Below, one piece after another: positions 56,980 to 64,000 of a stretch of 64,000 nucleotides of DNA (positions are counted from its first letter, which is position 1; the number at the start of each line of letters is the position of its first letter). Below the pieces are notes generated by a model. That model was given only the letters and a program-made list of their open reading frames with translations, ran no database searches and was not told where the DNA came from. Source of the stretch: Ambrosia x helenae (lineage: Eukaryota; Streptophyta; Magnoliopsida; Asterales; Asteraceae); NCBI GenBank assembly GCA_030844895.1, contig CM061233.1, positions 95,689,719 through 95,753,718 on the forward strand, read 5' to 3'. A program made the position numbers and the translations under genes.

Positions 56980-57698
56980 TGTTAGGACAAAGAGGATTGG
57001 TGAAACCACTTTTGTAAACCTTAGTCTAATTCACTTCTGTCATTTTTGGCTAAGTATAGAAGTACTGAAGTGAAGACAAGAAACTGCTGATTAGAAGACA
57101 TGAAGAAGTGCTGAAGCTGCAGAAGTTCTGAAGTCCAAACCAGACAAGTTCACTTCAGAAGTACTGAAGACAAAACTACTCTTCAGTAGTTGTCCTTCAT
57201 CAGCACTTAGCAGAAGATATTTCCCACCGCCTTTTTGCATCAGTAGTTTGTTGTTTAATATTACTTTTAGCTTTATTTGTTTCTTTCAATGTTGCAACTT
57301 GTGCAACTTGTAACTGGACTTTCTGTGCTTGCTTTTTAGGCAAGATACATGCATGTAATCGTCTATAAATAGAAGGCTTCAACCTTCTATTTTAGACATT
57401 GATTTTCAACAGAAAAATCCTTCAAACACTCTCATTGTTATATTCCATTTCTGTATTTATTGTGAATCTCTCTAAGTATCTAATTCTCATTTACAACTTA
57501 GATTCATAATAAATACTTTGTCATTTATTTAGTTTCAAACATCAAGGGGGAGTTATAACTCTGCCTTTGCATAAAAAGTGTTGCTTTAACTTATAACATT
57601 CCGCTGTGCTTATAATCTGATTTACAAGGACTTGCTAAACACTTAAGTGTCAAGATAGCAAGTTCTTACTTAGCAAACAAGAGCAAACTGATCCAACA
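56980..57698 (+). repeat. 5' LTR of SIRE copy 2 (719 bp)
   Basis: TGTTAGGACAAAG...TGATCCAACA, preceded by GTCGT. TATA box TATAAATAG at 57364-57372. More diverged from the copy 1 LTRs than those are from each other, for example around 57060-57200. Confidence 0.9.
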
Positions 57699-57717
57699 AT
57701 TGGTATCAGAGCATTGG
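57699..57717 (+). promoter_or_regulatory. Primer-binding site of SIRE copy 2
   Basis: ATTGGTATCAGAGCATTGG immediately after the LTR. Confidence 0.88.
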
Positions 57718-57859
57718 TTTATCTGATCACATATCAATCTAACAAATTGAGAATCAGACACAAAGCTCTTATTGATATTCAATAAAAAGATCAAAAGTTC
57801 ACTTTTTATCAATATCCATCACTTAAAAGAGTCATCAGACAAATCTATACTCTTTAAAA

Positions 57860-60436
57860 ATGGATCCACATAATACTGGTTCTGCCACCAAACCTGCCAT
57901 GCTTGTGAGAAATGAGTACATTATATGGCAGAAAAGAATGGCACATACCTTGTCACAAACCAACACTGGTTGTTGGAGATCTGTGATATATGGTCCACAC
58001 AAACCAGTAAACATAAATCTTGAAACTAAAGAAGGGATTCCTAAGGATCCCAAAGACTATACAGATGAGGATTTCCTAAAACTTGAGCTAGATGCTAAGG
58101 CATTCTCTATGTTGGCAATGGCTCTCCCAAATGAAATATACTCTGGCCTTTTACATTGTGAAAGTGCCAAAGAACTTTGGGACTGTCTTAAAGAACAGTT
58201 TGGAGGAACTGAAGAGGTGATTGCCAACACCAGAGAAATTTTGGCTCAACAATATGAAACATTTGCTTATATTAATGGGGAAACTTTGACACAACAATTT
58301 GAAAGATTCTCCTCATTAATCTCTGAGCTAAAGTTAAATGGTCAGACCTATACAACAGTATCTATGTTACATAGATTTTTAAGGTCTCTACCTGACAAAT
58401 GGGAAACTTACTCCATTGTCTTAAGATCCTCACCAGATTTTAGCTCCCTCACTCTTACAAAACTCCATGGGAGATTACTCACTTTTGAAAGAGAAATCGA
58501 TCAAAAGAAGAAATTACAAACTTCTGGTAAAACTGCTGATGACTACCTACCAGGTAGTACAACACTTTTGGGACAAGATTCACCAACTTGTTCCTATGGA
58601 TCTTATGACAATATTGACATAACCACTGGGATCTCATCAGAAAGATCTTTCCCAGGTTATGACAATGATGACCAAAGTCAAACTGCTGATAATCTATGTT
58701 TTATCATGGATGATTTGAAAAATTTTAGCAGTGATGACTTGGAAGAAATGGACATACTACACCAACTGGCCATGCTAAGCATTAAAACTAACAAGTTTTA
58801 TAAAAGGTCAGGAAGGAAATTTCCAGGATTGACCAGTAATACAAAAATTGGTTTTGACAAATCTAAACTGAGATGTCACAAGTGTCAGAAGTTGGGACAC
58901 TTTGCTAGAGAGTGTAGAAGCTCTAGCTTTAACCAATCACAATCTGGAAATAACTATAACCCCAATTATAATAGGAACAATGGAACTCAAGGGAGTGCTC
59001 ATTTTGTACAGGCACAAGCTCCTCAACAGCAATATATGCCTCAAGTACAATATGTTCAAGTGCCTGCTCAACAGATGCAGAGCCAACAATCAATCCCTCC
59101 CTTTCCAGCTGCTCAACTTCCTCCACAGCCTCAACAACCCCCTCAACAAAGCCTCTTTACCTCGGGGTATGTTGACTGGAGCAGTCTCCCTTATGACACT
59201 ACAGAGTGTAATCCTGATGCAGACAACAAAGTGTTTGACATCAACTGGGGAGAACCAGACAATGGCAGAAAGAACTTTGCCTTAATGGCATTTGAAGGCT
59301 GTACCTCAAAATCTGCATTGTCTCAGGTATCAAAAGAATCTTTGACAAAACTTTGTTCAAACTCTTGCAAAGAAACTTTTGCTCTCATAAGAGAGACAAA
59401 CGTGCACCTACAAGGCAAAGCCAATGATTTAGAAAGAAAATACACACAGATAAAATGTGATTTAGAAAGAAAACTGTGTGCTAAAACAAAAGAGGTTTCT
59501 AAATTAACTGACTCTGCTATTGAAACCCAAGCACAAATCAAAATGATGCTAAATGACCTGGGAGATGTCAGACAAGAGCTTGCTGACACCAGGATCACTT
59601 GTGAAAAATGGGTTGAATCTTGTAGGGGGTATCAACTACTGCTAAACAAACAAAGTGCTTCAAATGTGAAGTTTGGCATAGGATACCATCATGTTGAAAC
59701 ACCAACAGATTTTTCTCCCAAAACTACTGAAGATGGGAGAAGAATTGTTTCAAATGAAACTTCTGAAGGGAAAGAATGCACATCTTTCCATGAAAACTTT
59801 CTAAACAGAAATCCTGGCATTTTTAAAGAAAGTACTTCAGAAGTATATACAAAAACTGACAACAAGCCATCAGTAGTTTCATCTACTTCAGGAGTTGAGA
59901 TCCTGAAAACTACTGATGAGCAAAATCTTTTCACAACTGTCAGAAATTTGCCTTCTGATCAAAAACTTAAGGCAAAAGAATGTGAAATTTGTGGCCTGTT
60001 CAACCACAAAACTGAATTTTGTAGATACAGAAAAGGAATTCAGTTCAATCAAAAATTTAAACAACAGGTTGTGGGAAATCAAATCAGAAATGATTATGAA
60101 AAAGTCTTTAAACCCAAGAAACAACAACCTGAAAACACCTTTTCTCAGAAAAAGATAAAATCTCAACCAAAATCTTTTTCTCAAAATTCCTTGTCAGTAG
60201 TTAGACCAGAATCATCAGCAGTTTCACAAACTGCTGAGATTCAAAATCTAAAGAACATGGTAGAACTACTGATGACCAAGGTTGATGGTGGTCCTAAAAA
60301 GGATACCACCATGGTTCTTAATGAAAAATCCATTGCCAAAAAGACATGGATTTCTCAACCTGGTCAAGAACAAACTGTAACTGTTCTCAAGAGCAAACCC
60401 AAAGCCAAACAGGCTTGGGTTTCCAAATCTAACTAA
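57860..60436 (+). CDS. gag: gag of SIRE copy 2, intact
   Basis: 858 residues without interruption, start MDPHNTGSATKPAML about 140 nt after the primer site. Copia-type gag domain (about 60-230, with ELWDCLKEQFGGTEEVIANT), CCHC zinc knuckle CHKCQKLGHFAREC (about 339-352), Gln/Pro-rich linker (about 385-430), predicted helical region LERKYTQIKCDLERKLCAKT (about 530-560), and a second Cys/His cluster CEICGLFNHKTEFC (about 708-721). It forms the cytoplasmic virus-like particle and packages RNA. Its length is large for copia gag but usual for the SIRE lineage. It ends at TAA 60434-60436 inside the predicted intron; the spliced form would leave gag after PGQEQT and enter pol. Confidence 0.92.
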   Translation: MDPHNTGSATKPAMLVRNEYIIWQKRMAHTLSQTNTGCWRSVIYGPHKPVNINLETKEGIPKDPKDYTDEDFLKLELDAKAFSMLAMALPNEIYSGLLHCESAKELWDCLKEQFGGTEEVIANTREILAQQYETFAYINGETLTQQFERFSSLISELKLNGQTYTTVSMLHRFLRSLPDKWETYSIVLRSSPDFSSLTLTKLHGRLLTFEREIDQKKKLQTSGKTADDYLPGSTTLLGQDSPTCSYGSYDNIDITTGISSERSFPGYDNDDQSQTADNLCFIMDDLKNFSSDDLEEMDILHQLAMLSIKTNKFYKRSGRKFPGLTSNTKIGFDKSKLRCHKCQKLGHFARECRSSSFNQSQSGNNYNPNYNRNNGTQGSAHFVQAQAPQQQYMPQVQYVQVPAQQMQSQQSIPPFPAAQLPPQPQQPPQQSLFTSGYVDWSSLPYDTTECNPDADNKVFDINWGEPDNGRKNFALMAFEGCTSKSALSQVSKESLTKLCSNSCKETFALIRETNVHLQGKANDLERKYTQIKCDLERKLCAKTKEVSKLTDSAIETQAQIKMMLNDLGDVRQELADTRITCEKWVESCRGYQLLLNKQSASNVKFGIGYHHVETPTDFSPKTTEDGRRIVSNETSEGKECTSFHENFLNRNPGIFKESTSEVYTKTDNKPSVVSSTSGVEILKTTDEQNLFTTVRNLPSDQKLKAKECEICGLFNHKTEFCRYRKGIQFNQKFKQQVVGNQIRNDYEKVFKPKKQQPENTFSQKKIKSQPKSFSQNSLSVVRPESSAVSQTAEIQNLKNMVELLMTKVDGGPKKDTTMVLNEKSIAKKTWISQPGQEQTVTVLKSKPKAKQAWVSKSN

Positions 60437-60453
60437 TTTGCTTTTATGTGCAG
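60377..60453 (+). other. Predicted gag-pol intron, copy 2
   Basis: AACT/GTAACTG donor, CTAACTAAT as branch site about 20 nt before the TTTTATGTGCAG acceptor. Removal of 77 nt ends gag on a codon boundary (60376) and resumes in the pol frame at 60454 (AGA GTT TCC). The pol frame has a stop at 60430-60432, so only about four bases of frame overlap exist for ribosomal shifting. Confidence 0.55.
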
Positions 60454-63400
60454 AGAGTTTCCAGGGGCTTAAACAGCATATGGTATGTTGATAGTGGAGG
60501 CTCTATGCACATGACTGGATGCAGATACCTGATAAACAATTTTATCAGCCAAAGAGAAGGATCTGTGTCCTTTGGGAACAATGCCAAGGGATATGTGCTA
60601 GGACATGGCAATGTCTCCTCTGGCAAAATACAGTTTGACAAGGTCAATCTGGTGGAAAATCTTGAATACAACTTGCTGAGCGTGTCACAAATGTGTGATA
60701 AAGGATATTCTTCCTTTTTCACAAAGACAGCTTGCAAGATCATCTCACCAGAAGGCCAGAAGTTGATTGAGAAGATTATAGAAGATCATACTTTGCTGAT
60801 TGCCAAAAGATGTGGCAATGTCTATGCAGTGGACATTGAGAAAGACAAAGTATTGAACAACACTGCCTGTTTCTTCTCAAGGGCATCAACTTCAGAAACA
60901 GATCTCTGGCACAGGAGACTTGGCCATGTGAACTTTAAAACCATAAATAAAGTCACAAAAATGGGCTTGGTCAGAGGTCTACCTTTGAAAGTATACCAGT
61001 GTCAAGAACACTGTGTATCCTGTTTAAAGGGAAAACAACATAAGTCCTCCTATAAGTCTATTGAAGAATCAAAAACAACTGCATGTCTTCAACTACTCCA
61101 TATGGACTTATTTGGGCCTGTCAAGATTACGAGCCTTGGTAAAAAGAAGTACTGCTTAGTCATCATTGATGACTACTCAAGATTCACATGGGTATTCTTC
61201 TTATTTTCCAAGGATGAGGCTGCTGAAATCATCAAGTTCTTCATTCTACAAGTAGAGAAACAATATTCTCTATCTGTCAAAACCATTAGAAGTGACAATG
61301 GGACAGAGTTCAGGAACAAAACTCTGGATGAATTCTGTTTGTCTAAAGGGATTATTAGACAATACAGTGTTCCCAGAACTCCTGAACAAAATGGTGTAGT
61401 AGAAAGGAAGAACAGAACACTGATAGAAGGAGCAAGAACAATGTTAGCTGATTCTGGACTGCCATTGTACTTTTGGGCAGAAGCAGTTAACACAGCATGT
61501 TATGTTCAGAATAGAGTTCTTGTGGTCAAGAGACATTCCAAGACTGCCTATGAAGTTCTTCATGGCATGAAGCCCCTTATCTCCTTTTTCAGGGCTTTTG
61601 GGTGTCAATGTTTCATCTTGAACATCAAGGAATCTATCTCAAAGTTTGCTGCCAAAGTTGACTCAGGTTACTTTCTTGGTTACTCTTCAACTAGAAAAGC
61701 CTACAAGGTTTTTAATTCTCACACCAAGATAGTAGAAGAAACATTGAATGTCAAGTTCAATGAGTCAAAACACACTCTTATTCCAGCACATCCTGCTGAA
61801 CTCTTTGACCTTGACAACTTTCACTTTGGACCTGAAAAGGCTGTTACTTCTTCCAAACCTACTTATTATGGTGATCAAAGGTTTGAAGATGAGGATCCTG
61901 CACCATGGACTCCTCAAACAGTCATTAAGTCAACTACAACACCATCAGAAGTTTTTCAAACTTCTGATCAAACAAATACTGAAGGCCAAACTCAAACATC
62001 TGCTTCAGCACCTGCAACTACTGAAGAAGCTGCAACTGCTGAACCAGATATCATAGACCTCAGTAGTTTGTTTGAAGAACCAGAGCCACCTACACCTGTC
62101 AGTGGTTTACAACAACTGATTGAACACAGAGATCATCCACTTGATCAAATCATGGGTGATATAGCTACAGGTGTTCTGACCAGAAACCAGCTCTCCAACT
62201 TTTGCCTATTCTCAGCCTTTATTTCACAGTTGGAACCAAAGAAGTACCAGGAAGCCCTCAAAGACAACAATTGGGTGCAGGCTATGCAAGATGAACTACT
62301 ACAGTTCAACAAGCAACAGGTATGGGAAATCTGTCCCTTACCTCAAAACAAGCAACCAATTGGTACAAGATGGGTTTTCAGGAACAAACAAGATGAAGCT
62401 GGTATGATAATCAAGAACAAGGCAAGACTGGTAGTTCAAGGGTACTCTCAAGAAGAGGGAATTGACTATGATGAAACCTTTGCTCCAGTTGCAAGGCTTG
62501 AGGCCATCAGGTTATTTCTGGCCTATGCCATTTCCAACAAAATTAAAGTTTATCAAATGGATGTGAAAAGTGCATTTTTATATGGTAAAATCAAGGAGGA
62601 GGTGTATGTCTGTCAGCCACCTGGGTTTGAGGATCCTTCTCATCCTGAGTGGGTGTACAGACTGGATAAAGCTCTATATGGGCTCAAACAGGCTCCAAGA
62701 GCCTGGTATGATACACTCTCCACCTTTTTACTCAAAAATAACTTTACAAGAGGTGCCATTGATAAAACACTTTTCATTAAACATGTTGGAAATCATGTCT
62801 TACTTGTTCAAATTTATGTTGATGATATCATCTTTGGTTCAACAAACACAAAAGTGTGTGATGATTTTAAGAAACTCATGCAATCAAAATTTGAGATGAG
62901 TACCATGGGAGAACTGCAGTACTTTCTAGGACTGCAGATCAAACAACAAACAAATGGAACTTTTATACATCAATCAAAATATGTTAAAGAATTATTGAAC
63001 AAATTTTCTTTAAATGACTGTAAATCATGTTCCACTCCCATGACACCTATCACACAAGTTGAACCTGATGATCAAGGAAAACAGGTTGATCAAACCATGT
63101 ACAGATGCATGATAGGTTCCCTTTTATACTTAACTGCTTCTAGACCAGATATTATGTTCTCAACATGTGTCTGTGCTAGATATCAATCAGCACCAAGGGA
63201 ATCACACCTTATTGCAGTCAAAAGAATTTTTAGATATCTGAAAGGAACTCCAACGCTGGGAATCTGGTATCCTGCTTCAAGCAATACCAAGTTATCAGCA
63301 TTTTCAGATAGTGACTATGCAGGGTGTAAGATGACAAGAAAGTCAACATCTGGTGGTTGTCAATTCCTGGGGAACTGTCTAGTGTCATGGCAATCAAAGA

Positions 63401-63756
63401 AGCAAACATCTGTTGCAACTTCAACTGCTGAAGCTGAATACATTGCAGCTGCAAGTTGTACATCACAGATATAATGTCTCCAATATCAACTTCTTGATTA
63501 TGGAATCAAAGAGACCAAGACACCTTTGTTTGTAGACAGCAAATCTGCCATTAGCATCATTCAAAATCCGGTACAGTTCTAAAAAACTAAACATATTGAG
63601 ATCAGGTACCATTTCATAAGAGATTGCTATGAAAAAGGCAAGATTGAGGTGAAGCATGTAGCAACAGCTAATCAGATAGCTGACATCTTCACTAAACCCC
63701 TTGACACATCAACATTTCAGAAGTTAGTTTCCATGCTTGGAATGCTAAATTTGTAA
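60454..63756 (+). pseudogene. pol: pol of SIRE copy 2, two nonsense codons in RNase H
   Basis: Same domain order as copy 1: protease WYVDSGGSMHMTG, integrase D-D-E (HMDLFGP, RSDNGTEF, NGVVERKN), RT with YVDD, RNase H start SDSDYAG and STAEAEYIAAASC. TAA at 63472-63474 replaces CAA (Gln) of copy 1, and TAA at 63580-63582 replaces TCA (Ser). Reading through both, the frame ends at the normal TAA 63754-63756. The truncated protein lacks the last part of RNase H, so this copy is probably not autonomous. Confidence 0.9.
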
Positions 63757-64000
63757 GTGTTTATTTTATTTTTTTTCTGCATATCAGTTAGAATCCAAGT
63801 TAACACTTGATTCTACCCAACTCTACATCAAACTTCTACATCAATCACTACTGTTATGCATCAAAATTTTTCTTTTTCCTTTTTCCATCCTTGATTCCAT
63901 CCTGTTTACCATGGTGGAATCAAAATGAAAAATTTTATTTTTCCTTTTTCCACCCCTGATTACATCCTGTTTACCTTGGTGGTTTTCAAATTAACCTTTT
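63757..64000 (+). other. Start of the pol-ORF3 spacer of SIRE copy 2
   Basis: No frame. A direct repeat (TTTTTCTTTTTCCTTTTTCCA...CCTGTTTACCWTGGTGG at about 63868-63915 and 63935-63983) is visible at the edge. Confidence 0.55.

Larger units (their letters stand above)
56980..64000 (+). mobile_element. SIRE-like Ty1/copia retrotransposon, copy 2 (plus strand, runs off window)
   Basis: 5' LTR, primer site, gag and pol are present; ORF3 and the 3' LTR lie outside. gag-pol is nearly identical to copy 1 in inverted orientation. Past the pol stop the spacer diverges at once (copy 1 ...TTATTTTATTATTTTGC versus TTATTTTATTTTTTTTCTGC), so the 3' half may belong to another subfamily. Confidence 0.9.

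Overview
This 64 kb window is nuclear DNA of a flowering plant, most likely an Asteraceae eudicot. It is AT-rich and full of plant-specific transposable elements: SIRE-like Ty1/copia with a third ORF, Ty3/gypsy with an initiator-tRNA primer site, PIF/Harbinger, hAT, MULE, Helitron, SINEs and an RTE LINE tail. The family assignment is inference from the style of the elements. I found no intact host gene. Every credible reading frame belongs to a transposon or to a host-gene fragment carried inside one.

Layout. 1-2385: LTR remnant, RT-like scrap and a GTGTCGTGTTCGTG-rich repeat. 2386-6465: a MULE-like element with roughly 280 bp inverted ends. It carries what looks like exon 1 of a plant glycosyltransferase gene, and was later entered by a two-ORF PIF/Harbinger element (2963-5143, TSD TAA) and by a copia-type solo LTR (5554-6015, TSD AAAGA). 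6858-8019: hAT element (8-bp TSD). 8128-8251 and 8313-8662: two SINEs, each with its own TSD. 8963-29033: a four-level nest, hAT > Harbinger MITE > non-coding LTR retroelement (minus strand) > Ty3/gypsy element (plus strand), with every target-site duplication readable. Inside it, a segment of about 3.9 kb is duplicated and joined to the integrase region of the Ty3 element.

29034-44541 is a graveyard of small elements: a foldback MULE, an inverted-repeat element packed with tandem repeats, hAT and Harbinger MITEs, a Helitron 3' end, a 55-bp LINE tail, and remnants of Harbinger Myb/NAM-associated ORF1 genes.

44542-64000 holds two SIRE-like copia elements, head to head around an 880-bp spacer. 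The left one (minus) is complete between LTRs that differ at only six sites in 720 bp, but gag and ORF3 carry nonsense codons while pol is open. The right one (plus) has open gag and two nonsense codons in RNase H; it runs off the window and is inserted into a PIF/Harbinger transposase remnant.

The most interesting signals: (1) hairpins with varying, covarying stems, constant loops and a covarying loop-flank pairing in the leader of the non-coding LTR element; (2) a conserved 77-nt intron-like segment whose removal joins gag to pol in both SIRE copies; (3) a 79-nt intron in the Ty3 gag; (4) a 9-mer motif family TCAGNAGTT scattered through the SIRE elements; (5) the chimeric duplication inside the nest.
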